DNA of 64,000 nucleotides from Vibrio cortegadensis (GCF_024347395.1 NZ_AP025472.1:1612001-1676000), one strand, 5' to 3'; shown: positions 34,466 to 43,414, counted from the first letter of the stretch. Program-made: numbers and translations. Notes: a model not told the origin generated them from the sequence alone.

Positions 34466-35398
34466 TCAACATCGGCCCAAAGAGAGCAAGCTATCACTTC
34501 CAATTAGCAATGAACACTCGTTCTTCTTCGGTACAAAAACGCAGATTCGCAAGTTGTCTTGTTTCGCTTTGGCTATTCTCTCGGACAAATCAGCAGCAGT
34601 TGCATATTCCTCGCGTTCAGCATCTCTCCGCGATAAATCAATAAAATCATAGGGACACGCTTTAGGGTATAGAATCAGTTCCGCTTGTTGCATTAGTCGT
34701 AATGCCTTGATCGTCAAAAGCTCTACATCATCACCAAACTCTATCCATGTGCAGCTACCTGCTCTGTCTAATTCTTGCTTAATAGCGATTTGGTATAGTG
34801 ATTCTAGCTGTTCTCTGCTCACTGATGATTCAACGCGAGAATCAGACAAGAACGATTCCCAGAATTTTCGTCTTTCTGTGACACTAGGAAACTCTTTCTT
34901 AATAGAATTACGTTTTGATGCGCCAAACTCTGCGAGTAGAGATAAATTCTGTGGCAGTACTGATTCTAATTTTTCACGAATATTTCTCACTAAAATAGGA
35001 GAAGCGCCACCGCTCGATATCGCAATTTGGATTCGCCCACGGTTCACCATAGACGGAGTAATGAAATCACAGAAGGGTAAATCGTCAACCACATTGACAA
35101 GAATACCCATTTTTTTTGCATCTTTATGAACCTGGTGATTTAAGGATGGATTATCGGTTGTTGCCCATATTTGAATATACTGCTTGGTCATAATTTCACT
35201 GGAATAAAAATTTTGAATCCATGAACAACGCTCTGCATCCACAAGTGACCTCAAGTAAGGCTCTAACTTGGGTGATACGACAGTAACCGATGCACCTGCC
35301 CTTAAAAGTGAATCGACTTTTCTGCATGCAACCTCTCCCCCACCCACAACCAAAACAGGTTTGTTAACTACATCCAAAAATAGTGGAAAATATCGCAT
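34466..35398 (-). CDS. Precorrin-2 dehydrogenase / ferrochelatase (CysG N-half) with truncated methyltransferase tail
   Basis: A 310-residue protein. Residues 1-210 form the siroheme synthase (Met8/CysG-N) part: MRYFPLFLDVVNKPVLVVGG with the NAD loop GGGEVACRK, the NVVDDLPFCDF block and ISSGGASPILVRNIREKLE. It should oxidise precorrin-2 and insert iron to make siroheme for sulfite and nitrite reductases. From about 225 the sequence (GDDVELLTIKALRLMQQAEL, SRRDAEREEY) aligns with the start of the uroporphyrinogen methyltransferase half of CysG, but only some 80 residues of the usual 245 are present, and the first loop reads FGDDVELLT rather than the usual GAGDAELLT. The methyltransferase must be encoded elsewhere. 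GGAG lies 5 bases before the ATG at 35398. Confidence 0.85.
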   Translation of the reverse strand: MRYFPLFLDVVNKPVLVVGGGEVACRKVDSLLRAGASVTVVSPKLEPYLRSLVDAERCSWIQNFYSSEIMTKQYIQIWATTDNPSLNHQVHKDAKKMGILVNVVDDLPFCDFITPSMVNRGRIQIAISSGGASPILVRNIREKLESVLPQNLSLLAEFGASKRNSIKKEFPSVTERRKFWESFLSDSRVESSVSREQLESLYQIAIKQELDRAGSCTWIEFGDDVELLTIKALRLMQQAELILYPKACPYDFIDLSRRDAEREEYATAADLSERIAKAKQDNLRICVFVPKKNECSLLIGSDSLLSLGRC

Positions 35399-35856
35399 TG
35401 CTACTCCTAAGCTTTCTAAATAACTATTCACTTATGCTACCAAAAACAGTGCATTCTGAGCAGCCCATTGTCTCTTAATAAACTATTTAAGACTAAATTT
35501 TCATTAGTTCTTAGATTGTCTCACTAGTATACGACTGTCAAATAACCTGTAACACCATTTAAACATTTAATATGAGTACAATTATTCTAATGCACTAATG
35601 ATGTGCTCAGTTGCACTATTTACATTCAGTTAACATTTAGTCATCCTAACATCTGTTCGGTTTTGTGATTTCTCTCAAAAATCTTTTTAAATTAAATGTT
35701 TGAGAAAACATAAATCCTTACCTACGCTTATAAGTGATTGATTTTCAATCGTGCTCAAAAAGCCGAAATCAATCGTAAAGGATATAACGTAATCATGATA
35801 AGTAAGTTGTATCAGGTATTACCTGGTTTAACATGGATCATACAGGATGGATACAA
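35399..35856. other. Divergent promoter region of the siroheme gene and aapJ
   Basis: AT-rich, with no gene other than the 21-codon leader frame at 35795-35860. Promoters for both directions must lie here. A TATAAG (35730-35735) is the best -10-like word for aapJ, but no matching -35 is clear. A perfect palindrome lies at 35813-35825. Confidence 0.55.
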
Positions 35857-35860
35857 ATGA
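35795..35860 (+). CDS. Possible 21-codon leader peptide of aapJ
   Basis: ATG to TGA codes for a 21-residue peptide (MISKLYQVLPGLTWIIQDGY plus K). AAAGGA lies 12 bases before the ATG. Its TGA overlaps the aapJ start codon as ATGA, a typical sign of coupled translation, and the aapJ ribosome-binding site is inside it. It may be a true leader, or just chance in a short gap. Confidence 0.4.
   Translation: MISKLYQVLPGLTWIIQDGYK
35813..35825. promoter_or_regulatory. Perfect palindrome just before aapJ
   Basis: CAGGTA-T-TACCTG, 6-bp arms around one base, 32 bases before the aapJ ATG. It could be a repressor site or an RNA hairpin in the leader. No known regulator was recognised. Confidence 0.35.
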
Positions 35861-36885
35861 CAAATAAACTCACTCTTCTTGCTACAGTCGTCGCTGCTTC
35901 TTCTGCCATGATGGCAACATCAGCATCAGCAGCAGATAGCACTCTGGAAAAAGTTAAATCACAAGGTTATCTAACTTGTGGTGTAAGTACTGGTCTTCCA
36001 GGGTTCTCTAACCCAAACTCAAAAGGTGAATGGGAAGGAATCGATGTTGAATATTGTCAAGCACTGGCAGCTGCTGTTCTTGGCGATAAAACAAAAGTTA
36101 AGTATGTTCCTTTAACGGCAAAAGAACGTTTCACCGCTCTCCAGTCTGGTGAAATCGATGTATTGTCGCGTAACACCACATGGACTCTTCACCGTGATAC
36201 AGCTCTTGGTTTAAACTTCGTTGGCGTAAACTACTACGATGGTCAAGGTTTCATGGTCAAAAAAGATCTTGGCTTAACCAGTGCTAAAGAACTGGATGGT
36301 GCTTCTGTATGTGTTCAATCTGGTACCACTACGGAACTTAACCTAGCCGATTATTTCCGTAACAGCGGAATGTCATACAAACCGGTTGTATTTGATACTG
36401 CCGCGCAAACATCTAAAGGTTTTGATGCCGGTCGTTGTGATGTACTTACGACAGACCAATCAGGTCTTTACGCCCTTCGCTTGAACCTTAAAGATCCAAG
36501 TTCAGCGCAAGTTTTACCTGAAATCATCTCTAAAGAGCCTCTTGGACCGGTTGTTCGTCAAGATGATGACAAATGGTTTAACGTGGCAAAATGGACACTC
36601 TCTGCAATGATTAATGCCGAAGAGTATGGTATTTCGTCTAAAAACGCAGATCAAATGCTGAAATCTAAAGATCCAAACATCAAACGTATTCTTGGTGTTG
36701 ATGGTCCTAAAGGTAAAGGTCTTGGCATTCGTGATGATTGGGGCTACCAAGTAATCAAACAAGTGGGTAACTATGGTGAAAGCTTTGAACGCACCGTTGG
36801 TACAGGTTCTCCTCTAGCTATTTCACGTGGCGTAAACGCCCTATGGAATGCTGGTGGCTTCATGTACGCTCCACCTATCCGCTAA
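35857..36885 (+). CDS. aapJ: General L-amino acid ABC transporter, substrate-binding protein
   Basis: A 342-residue periplasmic binding protein. The signal peptide is MTNKLTLLATVVAASSAMMA up to ASAADS. The mature part has the amino-acid binder pattern (GYLTCGVSTGLPGFSNPNS, EGIDVEYCQALAAAVLGD, FTALQSGEIDVLSRNTTWTL). It resembles AapJ of Rhizobium, which takes many L-amino acids. The ATG at 35857 has AGGA upstream and fits the signal peptide; an upstream in-frame ATG (35833) would add eight residues to it. It is the first gene of aapJQMP. A hairpin follows its stop. Confidence 0.95.
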   Translation: MTNKLTLLATVVAASSAMMATSASAADSTLEKVKSQGYLTCGVSTGLPGFSNPNSKGEWEGIDVEYCQALAAAVLGDKTKVKYVPLTAKERFTALQSGEIDVLSRNTTWTLHRDTALGLNFVGVNYYDGQGFMVKKDLGLTSAKELDGASVCVQSGTTTELNLADYFRNSGMSYKPVVFDTAAQTSKGFDAGRCDVLTTDQSGLYALRLNLKDPSSAQVLPEIISKEPLGPVVRQDDDKWFNVAKWTLSAMINAEEYGISSKNADQMLKSKDPNIKRILGVDGPKGKGLGIRDDWGYQVIKQVGNYGESFERTVGTGSPLAISRGVNALWNAGGFMYAPPIR

Positions 36886-36906
36886 TTCAGTTTGGATATG
36901 TTATTG

Positions 36907-36929
36907 AAGGGCGGTGGAATGCCGCCCTT
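36907..36929 (+). other. Hairpin between aapJ and aapQ
   Basis: AAGGGCGG (36907-36914) pairs with CCGCCCTT (36922-36929), 7-base loop, and only a short T run follows. Such hairpins after binding-protein genes often protect the upstream mRNA or stop part of the polymerases, so that the binding protein is made in excess of the membrane parts. Confidence 0.65.
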
Positions 36930-36957
36930 TCCTAAATGGATTTGAGGTTAATGTTGT

Positions 36958-38163
36958 ATGAAACCTAATAATAATGTACCAAGTATGCAGGCAAAACCAA
37001 CTGCTAAGAGTGCAAACCTATTTTATAACCCTACCTTTCGCTCAGTCATCTTCCAAATACTTGCGGTTGCTGCACTGCTCTTTTTCGGATACACCATAGT
37101 AAATAATGCTTTAACCAATCTTGATGCTAGAGGTATCGCGACTGGCTTTGGTTTCTTATCTGAAGAAGCTGGATTTGGTATTGGCTTAACACTTGTTGAG
37201 TACGACGAAACATTTTCTTATGGAAGAACATTTGTTATCGGCCTCTTGAACACGGCTTTAGTTTCAGTTCTTGGTATTATCCTAGCGACAGCCATCGGTT
37301 TTTCTGTCGGGATTGCTCGACTATCTAATAACTGGTTGGTTAGCCGTTTCGCAGCAATTTACATTGAAATTTTCCGTAATATTCCACTTCTATTGCAAAT
37401 ATTCTTTTGGTACTTTGCTGTACTTCAAGCGCTACCATCTGCTCGTCAAAGTATGAGTTTAGGTGAAGCAATATTCCTTAATGTTCGTGGTTTATATTTT
37501 CCCGCTCCTGTTTTTGAACAAGGTAGTGCTTTTGTCATCGCAGCTTTTATTGCCGGCATCATTGCGACATTGTTCATTAGCATTTGGGCCAAAAACAAGC
37601 AAAAACTAACGGGTCAACAAACGCCTTTATTACGAATCGCTTTTGGTTTATGTATTGTCATTCCGACGATCATATTTTTTATTATGGGACAACCTATCAC
37701 GGCTGAATATCCTGAATTAAAAGGGTTCAATTTCCGTGGTGGTATCAGCATTATTCCTGAACTTGCGGCCTTAATGCTCGCACTAAGTATCTATACCGCT
37801 TCGTTTATTGCCGAAATTGTACGATCAGGGATTAACGCCGTTAGTCACGGGCAAACTGAAGCTGCCATGTCATTAGGTTTACCTCGTTCACGAACCTTAA
37901 AGTTAGTTGTTATTCCGCAAGCTCTGAGGATCATCATTCCACCATTGACCAGTCAATATTTGAATTTAACCAAAAACTCATCCCTAGCGATGGCGATTGG
38001 TTATCCTGATTTAGTTTCGGTTTTTGCAGGGACAACCCTCAACCAAACTGGGCAAGCGATTGAAATCATTGCAATGACAATGGGTGTTTATCTCACATTG
38101 AGTATTTTGACATCTGCATTGATGAATATCTATAACCGCAAAGTTGCTTTGGTGGAGAGATAA
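36958..38163 (+). CDS. aapQ: General L-amino acid ABC transporter, permease
   Basis: A 401-residue inner-membrane protein with about eight helices. The transporter coupling region EAAMSLGLPRSRTLKLVVIP (the EAA loop) is near 300. The long stretch between helices (FYGRT-like FSYGRTFVIGLLNTALVSV) matches the AapQ type, which is larger than HisQ. GAGG lies 10 bases before the ATG. It ends one base before the aapM start, so the two are coupled. Confidence 0.94.
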   Translation: MKPNNNVPSMQAKPTAKSANLFYNPTFRSVIFQILAVAALLFFGYTIVNNALTNLDARGIATGFGFLSEEAGFGIGLTLVEYDETFSYGRTFVIGLLNTALVSVLGIILATAIGFSVGIARLSNNWLVSRFAAIYIEIFRNIPLLLQIFFWYFAVLQALPSARQSMSLGEAIFLNVRGLYFPAPVFEQGSAFVIAAFIAGIIATLFISIWAKNKQKLTGQQTPLLRIAFGLCIVIPTIIFFIMGQPITAEYPELKGFNFRGGISIIPELAALMLALSIYTASFIAEIVRSGINAVSHGQTEAAMSLGLPRSRTLKLVVIPQALRIIIPPLTSQYLNLTKNSSLAMAIGYPDLVSVFAGTTLNQTGQAIEIIAMTMGVYLTLSILTSALMNIYNRKVALVER

Positions 38164-38164
38164 G

Positions 38165-39262
38165 ATGAGCATACATGAATTTCAACCAAGCCTTCCACCA
38201 CCTGCAAACACTGTCGGTGCGGTAGGTTGGCTTCGAAAAAATCTTTTTAATAGCCCTGTTAACTCAGTAGTGACTATTGTTTTAGCCTATTTAGGCTTCT
38301 CTTTATTTTGGGCAATATTTGACTGGGCAATTCTCAATGCCGATTGGCTTGGAAGCACAAGAGATGCCTGTACCAGTGATGGCGCCTGTTGGGTGTTTAT
38401 CAGCGTTCGTTGGGATCAATTTATGTTCGGTTTTTACCCAGAAGCTGAACTATGGCGACCTCAACTTTTCTATGCAACGTTAGCTATTTTCGTTGGCCTA
38501 CTCGCCTACGAAAAAACGCCAAAGCGACTTTGGATTTGGTTAGTTTTCGTTAACATATACCCATTCTTTGTTGCTGGTCTACTTTATGGTGGCGTGTTTG
38601 GCCTTGAAGTCGTTGAAACCCATAAATGGGGTGGCTTACTGGTTACGCTTATCATTGCTCTAGTGGGCATTGTGGTTTCCTTGCCTATCGGTGTCGCTTT
38701 GGCACTGGGCCGTCGTTCTGAGATGCCAATTATACGAAGCATGTGTACCATCTATATCGAGGTGTGGCGTGGCGTTCCGTTAATTACAGTACTCTTTATG
38801 GCTTCAGTAATGCTGCCACTATTTTTGTCTGAAGGTTCTGAAACAGACAAGTTGATTCGAGCATTAATCGGGGTAGTTCTATTTAGTGCAGCCTATATGG
38901 CGGAAGTAATTCGTGGTGGTCTACAAGCCATTCCAAAAGGCCAATATGAAGCTGCAGATGCATTAGGTTTAAGCTACTGGAAAAAAACGGGATTAATCAT
39001 TCTCCCTCAGGCGCTTAAAATCACGATTCCATCTATTGTTAATACCTTTATTGGCTTGTTTAAAGATACCAGTCTCGTACTCATCATCGGTATGTTTGAT
39101 GTACTTGGTATTGGTCAAGCCGCAAACACTGACCCTGAATGGTTAGGGTTTTCCACCGAAAGTTATGTATTTGTCGCGTTAGTGTTCTGGGTGTTCTGTT
39201 TTAGCATGTCGAGATATTCGATATGGCTTGAAAACAAACTTCACACCGGCCACAAACGATAA
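38165..39262 (+). CDS. aapM: General L-amino acid ABC transporter, permease
   Basis: A 365-residue inner-membrane protein, partner of AapQ. The C-terminal half has the amino-acid permease core with the EAA loop YEAADALGLSYWKKTGLIIL and PSIVNTFIGLFKDTSLVLII. The ATG at 38165 is preferred: GGAGA lies upstream, inside the end of aapQ. An in-frame TTG at 38144 would overlap aapQ. Confidence 0.94.
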   Translation: MSIHEFQPSLPPPANTVGAVGWLRKNLFNSPVNSVVTIVLAYLGFSLFWAIFDWAILNADWLGSTRDACTSDGACWVFISVRWDQFMFGFYPEAELWRPQLFYATLAIFVGLLAYEKTPKRLWIWLVFVNIYPFFVAGLLYGGVFGLEVVETHKWGGLLVTLIIALVGIVVSLPIGVALALGRRSEMPIIRSMCTIYIEVWRGVPLITVLFMASVMLPLFLSEGSETDKLIRALIGVVLFSAAYMAEVIRGGLQAIPKGQYEAADALGLSYWKKTGLIILPQALKITIPSIVNTFIGLFKDTSLVLIIGMFDVLGIGQAANTDPEWLGFSTESYVFVALVFWVFCFSMSRYSIWLENKLHTGHKR

Positions 39263-39284
39263 TTAAAAAGATCAAGGACGTATT

Positions 39285-40055
39285 ATGACGCAGCAACAAT
39301 CGAATACAAATGATAGTCAAGAGTTGATGATTGAACTCAAGGATATGAACAAGTGGTATGGCGAATTTCACGTACTAAAGAATATTAATCTTGAAGTTCG
39401 TAAAGGCGAAAAAATCGTTATCTGTGGCCCTTCTGGCTCTGGTAAATCAACGATGATTCGTTGTATTAACCGACTTGAAGAGCATCAAAAAGGGCATATT
39501 TTTGTATCAGGTAATGAATTAACCGAAGATTTAAAAAATATCGAAGCCGTACGAAAAGAAGTTGGGATGTGCTTCCAGCACTTCAATTTATTCCCACACT
39601 TAACAGTACTTGAAAATTGCACTCTTGCGCCTATTTGGGTTAAGAAAATGCCTAAAAAGGAAGCAGAAGCAATTGCAATGAAGTATTTAGAGCGTGTAAA
39701 GATCCCAGATCAAGCCGACAAGTTCCCAGGACAACTTTCTGGTGGTCAGCAACAACGTGTGGCTATTGCTCGTTCTCTCTGTATGAGCCCTCAAGTTATG
39801 CTTTTTGATGAACCTACCTCTGCACTCGACCCTGAAATGGTTCGTGAAGTATTGGATGTTATGGTTGAACTAGCAGATGAAGGTATGACAATGCTCTGTG
39901 TTACTCACGAAATGGGTTTCGCGAAAGAGGTGGCAGATCGAGTAATATTCATGGATGCCGGAGAAATTATTGAAGAAAATAACCCTGTCGATTTCTTCGA
40001 AAATCCTCAGTCTGATCGAACTCAAAATTTCTTAAGTCAAATATTGCACCACTAA
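39285..40055 (+). CDS. aapP: General L-amino acid ABC transporter, ATPase
   Basis: A 256-residue ABC ATPase of the polar amino-acid group: Walker A GPSGSGKST near 46, the HFNLFPHLTVLENCTLAP Q-loop region, signature LSGGQQQRVAIARSL, Walker B VMLFDEPTSALDPE, and the H-loop THEMGFAKEVADRVIFMD. It powers AapQM. AAGGA-type ribosome-binding site before the ATG. The operon ends in the terminator after it. Confidence 0.96.
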   Translation: MTQQQSNTNDSQELMIELKDMNKWYGEFHVLKNINLEVRKGEKIVICGPSGSGKSTMIRCINRLEEHQKGHIFVSGNELTEDLKNIEAVRKEVGMCFQHFNLFPHLTVLENCTLAPIWVKKMPKKEAEAIAMKYLERVKIPDQADKFPGQLSGGQQQRVAIARSLCMSPQVMLFDEPTSALDPEMVREVLDVMVELADEGMTMLCVTHEMGFAKEVADRVIFMDAGEIIEENNPVDFFENPQSDRTQNFLSQILHH

Positions 40056-40080
40056 ACCTGTTGCAGGCGGTAAAACTTAA

Positions 40081-40112
40081 GGGAGGCATGCTAAGTGCCT
40101 CTCTTTTATTTT
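40081..40112 (+). terminator. Terminator of aapJQMP
   Basis: An 8-bp stem (GGGAGGCA 40081-40088, TGCCTCTC 40096-40103, one G-U pair) followed by TTTTATTTT. Confidence 0.85.
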
Positions 40113-40289
40113 CCTCATAAGCTCATAGACTTATAATGGATGAAATATAATGTTACATCTTAGCTAACACTTAAGCTTTTATTTTTATTATTATTTTATT
40201 TAAGAACAACACTAAAAAGACTTGATTTTTTGAACTTTCAGCCCCATAACTGTTCATATAAATATTAAGTCACTCTATCGAGGAAGATT

Positions 40290-40958
40290 ATGAATAGCCC
40301 AATGGTATCTCGCTCATCAAGCGTAGAGAGCACATTAGAAACAAACAAAGTACTTAAAAATACTTATTTCCTACTATCAATGACACTAATCACAAGTGCT
40401 ATTGCTGCCGTTGCGACTATGGCGATGCAGATGTCATCAATGATGGCGCTAGTAATGCAAGTTGCTGCAATCGGTATTCTATTTTTTGTTATGCCTAAAG
40501 CGGTTAATTCATCTGCAGGTATTGTGTGGACCTTCGTATTCACTACTTTAATGGGTGGTGCTCTTGGTCCAATGCTAAATCACTACGCTGCGATTCCAAA
40601 TGGCCCTAGCCTAATCGCTCAAGCTCTTGGTTTAACAGGTTTAGTTTTCTTATCTTTATCTGCATACACAATCACGACTAAGAAAGATTTCTCTTTCATG
40701 CGTAGCTTCTTGATTGCTGGTCTTATTGTTGTTATTGCAGCGGGTTTGATCAATATCTTTGTTGGTTCAACAATGGCTCAACTTGCAATCAGTAGCATCT
40801 CTGCAATGGTATTCTCTGGTTTCATTCTATTTGATACTAGCCGTATTGTTCGTGGTGAAGAGACAAACTACATCAACGCAACAATCTCTATGTATCTAAA
40901 TATTCTGAACCTATTCATTAGCCTGTTGAGTATTCTTGGTATCACCAACAACGACTAA
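40290..40958 (+). CDS. yccA: Bax inhibitor-1 family protein, YccA
   Basis: A 222-residue inner-membrane protein with seven helices of the Bax inhibitor-1 / YccA family. In E. coli YccA is a substrate and modulator of the membrane protease FtsH. The C-terminal ISSISAMVFSGFILFDTSRI carries the conserved acidic residue of the family's pore or sensor site. GAGGA lies before the ATG. It is a single-gene unit with its own terminator. It is next to tusE, as in E. coli. Confidence 0.94.
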   Translation: MNSPMVSRSSSVESTLETNKVLKNTYFLLSMTLITSAIAAVATMAMQMSSMMALVMQVAAIGILFFVMPKAVNSSAGIVWTFVFTTLMGGALGPMLNHYAAIPNGPSLIAQALGLTGLVFLSLSAYTITTKKDFSFMRSFLIAGLIVVIAAGLINIFVGSTMAQLAISSISAMVFSGFILFDTSRIVRGEETNYINATISMYLNILNLFISLLSILGITNND

Positions 40959-40977
40959 TGACTTAATTGATATGACT

Positions 40978-41007
40978 AAGCCCAAGGCCAAAACCTTGGG
41001 CTTTTTT
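40978..41007 (+). terminator. Terminator after yccA
   Basis: A 10-bp perfect stem (AAGCCCAAGG 40978-40987, CCTTGGGCTT 40994-41003), 6-base loop, T6. Confidence 0.93.
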
Positions 41008-41102
41008 GTATCAGCAGAAAGATGTGCTTGAGAAGTTGACCTCGGCTGCGCTACCCTATCTGATAACTATTTAAATACTTGTTAAACATTAGTGGAATTA
41101 CC

Positions 41103-41432
41103 ATGCTTGAATTCAACGGCAAAACTATCGAAACTGACGCTCAAGGTTATCTGTTAGATTACACACAGTGGAGCGAAGATTTGATCCCACATTTAGCTAA
41201 AGAAGAAGGCATCGAACTAACGGATGCTCACCTTGAAGTTATTCTATTTGTTCGAAAGTTTTATGAAGAGTTTAAAACATCTCCAGCAGTGCGTATGTTG
41301 GTTAAAGCGATAGAAAAAGAACATGGTCCTGAAAAAGGCAACAGTAAGTATCTTTTTAAACTGTTCAAACAAGGCCCAGCAAAGCAAGCGACAAAATTAG
41401 CAGGGCTCCCAAAACCAGCGAAATGCTTATAA
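41103..41432 (+). CDS. tusE: Sulfurtransferase TusE
   Basis: A 109-residue protein of the DsrC/TusE family, the same length as in E. coli. It takes sulfur from TusBCD and gives it to MnmA for 2-thiouridine in tRNA. The sulfur-carrying cysteine is the second last residue (PKPAKCL). GNSKYLFKLFKQGPAKQATK is the conserved tail. The ATG at 41103 is preferred to an in-frame TTG 24 bases upstream, which would lengthen the family's usual N-terminus. Confidence 0.95.
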   Translation: MLEFNGKTIETDAQGYLLDYTQWSEDLIPHLAKEEGIELTDAHLEVILFVRKFYEEFKTSPAVRMLVKAIEKEHGPEKGNSKYLFKLFKQGPAKQATKLAGLPKPAKCL

Positions 41433-41466
41433 AACAAGTTTCGATAAGCTCTCGGGATTTTTAAAT

Positions 41467-41492
41467 AATACTGTAGACCCTTCTACAGTATT
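41467..41492. terminator. Hairpin between convergent tusE and yccX
   Basis: A 10-bp perfect stem (AATACTGTAG, CTACAGTATT) with a 6-base loop; its right arm contains the yccX stop codon. T runs are poor on both sides, so it may be a weak two-way terminator. Confidence 0.55.
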
Positions 41493-41767
41493 TCAAACCC
41501 CTTTATATTGCATTCTTCCTCACGATCTAGTGGACCACTTCTGATGATTGAATCAACGGTTGCTGATTTAGGCCCATGTGCTAGCCATTTTGCAAATATC
41601 TCAACATTATCGCTTTGCCCACAGACCATGACTTCGACACTACCATCATTTAAATTTTTAGCGTACCCAGTCACATTAGATTCCAGCCCTTGTCTTGATG
41701 TGTAATATCGAAAACCTACGCCTTGAACCACACCAAATACGATAAACCTTTCACATTTTTGAGTCAT
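41483..41767 (-). CDS. yccX: Acylphosphatase
   Basis: A 94-residue enzyme that hydrolyses acyl phosphates. The catalytic arginine is in VQGVGFRYYTSRQG and the asparagine in GYAKNLNDGSVEV. Typical length. It is convergent with tusE, as in E. coli, and divergent from the chemoreceptor gene. Confidence 0.95.
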   Translation of the reverse strand: MTQKCERFIVFGVVQGVGFRYYTSRQGLESNVTGYAKNLNDGSVEVMVCGQSDNVEIFAKWLAHGPKSATVDSIIRSGPLDREEECNIKGFEIL

Positions 41768-41864
41768 CTAAACACCTATTTTGTCAATTGAGTGCTATAT
41801 TTCACGAGTCTTTATACCTACTTTCTGTTGTAGGTTTTTACCATCTAAATTAGAGCATAGCACT

Positions 41865-43268
41865 ATGAAAGAGATTCCATTCCGCTGGATCGATAAATAT
41901 CTTATACACCTTAAAATTCAAGAAAAATTCTACCTCCTTTTCTTATTACCGGTACTTGCTCTGGTGATCCTCTCTTTCGTGCTCAGCAGTTCAGCAGACT
42001 CCATGCTTAATCAGCTGGTTCAAGATGAACTTATTCTAACCAAAAACTTAATTGAAGCTGGAGAACTCACTCGCGCGGAAGTAAGCAATTTATTAAGTAA
42101 TTCAGAAACCATTCAGATTGGTAATGGTGTTGGTTCTGTGTCAGTAATGGACGGGGCGTTTAGCATCGTCGCATCTCACAATCTAACGTTGTGGGCTTCA
42201 CTTTCAACCACTCACTTAGTCATCATTTTTGTCGCTTTATCTCTAATAGCTCTCGCGGTTTACTACATCATGACCTTCATTGGTGGTGCTATGTTTACAA
42301 TGAATAAGGCTCTAAGTGTTCTAGCGAGTGGTAATTTAACTGAGCGCATGAACTTTTTCTTAGTACGAGACGAATTCAGTACGATCGCTATTGCTATTGA
42401 TAAAGTCGCTGAACGCGAACAAAAAATGGTACTTTCGATTCAAGAGTCTGTTGCACTTATGCAGCAAATTAGCTCTGATTTGAATTTATCAACACAACAA
42501 AGTTCCGACGTTTCCAATACTCAGCAAGAACATCTGAATTCGCTAGCAAGTGCGACTGAAGAGATGGCTTCTACAATCCGTGAAGTTGCTAACCTTGCAC
42601 ATGATTCCAGCACACAAACAGAAGATGCTCGCAGTGTTGCCCAAGGCGGACAGGTAAAAGTGAGTACGACTCTTGAGTCGATTTCGAATCTATCGAACGA
42701 GATTACTTCAGCTTCTCAAGCAGTTGAAGAATTGGACGCGAATGCTGCGCAAATTGACGAAGTTGTCACAACCATCAATGCTATCTCCCAGCAGACAAAT
42801 TTACTTGCGTTAAATGCCGCAATCGAGGCTGCTCGTGCTGGTGAACAAGGACGCGGGTTTGCGGTTGTTGCTGATGAAGTAAGAGCGCTTGCAGGTCGAA
42901 CCCAACAAGCGACTGTTGAAATTCAAAGTATGATTGAATCATTACAGCGCAATAGCCAATCTTTGACTCAACTGATGGAAGTGACGGTTAACAATGCAAA
43001 TGAGGGTCAATCCTTAATGGCTGAAGTTAATGAAGAGATAGGCCACCTTGCAGACAAAAACCAGTCTATTTCTGATAGTAGCGTTCAAATCGCGACAGCG
43101 GCAGAAGAGCAAGGCGTTGTTGCTGATAATATTGCGGCAAGTGTTGAGGAAATTCGTAATCAATCAAACAATGTGTGTGAAATGATTTCTGCATCGAATA
43201 AAAATGTTGAACAACTCCGCAAACAAAGCGATGAAATGGAAGGACTACTCACAGGCTTAAAAGCGTAG
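41865..43268 (+). CDS. Methyl-accepting chemotaxis protein with a short periplasmic loop
   Basis: A chemoreceptor of 467 residues. Membrane helices are at about 22-40 (LLFLLPVLALVILSFVL) and 116-138 (HLVIIFVALSLIALAVYYIM), with only about 75 periplasmic residues between them, too few for the usual four-helix or Cache sensor. A HAMP domain (about 140-195) and a long signalling coiled coil follow. The hairpin tip ISQQTNLLALNAAIEAARAG with GRGFAVVADEVRALA is complete, so it should control CheA. No CheR/B-binding pentapeptide (NWETF type) is seen at the end. The ATG at 41865 has a weak ribosome-binding site; a longer frame to 41781 is unlikely. It is placed between yccX and rlmI, which are neighbours in E. 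coli. Confidence 0.9.
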   Translation: MKEIPFRWIDKYLIHLKIQEKFYLLFLLPVLALVILSFVLSSSADSMLNQLVQDELILTKNLIEAGELTRAEVSNLLSNSETIQIGNGVGSVSVMDGAFSIVASHNLTLWASLSTTHLVIIFVALSLIALAVYYIMTFIGGAMFTMNKALSVLASGNLTERMNFFLVRDEFSTIAIAIDKVAEREQKMVLSIQESVALMQQISSDLNLSTQQSSDVSNTQQEHLNSLASATEEMASTIREVANLAHDSSTQTEDARSVAQGGQVKVSTTLESISNLSNEITSASQAVEELDANAAQIDEVVTTINAISQQTNLLALNAAIEAARAGEQGRGFAVVADEVRALAGRTQQATVEIQSMIESLQRNSQSLTQLMEVTVNNANEGQSLMAEVNEEIGHLADKNQSISDSSVQIATAAEEQGVVADNIAASVEEIRNQSNNVCEMISASNKNVEQLRKQSDEMEGLLTGLKA

Positions 43269-43303
43269 CAGGTAACTCTACATTCGCTGTTTTACACCTA
43301 TTC

Positions 43304-43330
43304 AAGGGCTGCAAGTTTTGTAGCCCTTTT
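43304..43330 (+). terminator. Terminator after the chemoreceptor gene
   Basis: AAGGGCTGCAA pairs with TTGTAGCCCTT (one G-U pair) with a very short loop, then TTCTTATTTT. Confidence 0.85.
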
Positions 43331-43414
43331 CTTATTTTAGGTGATACATTGCTTTTCCCAACCGCATCACCGACAATACACGCCATTTTTTGATTCAATA
43401 TATAGAGCATCTCA

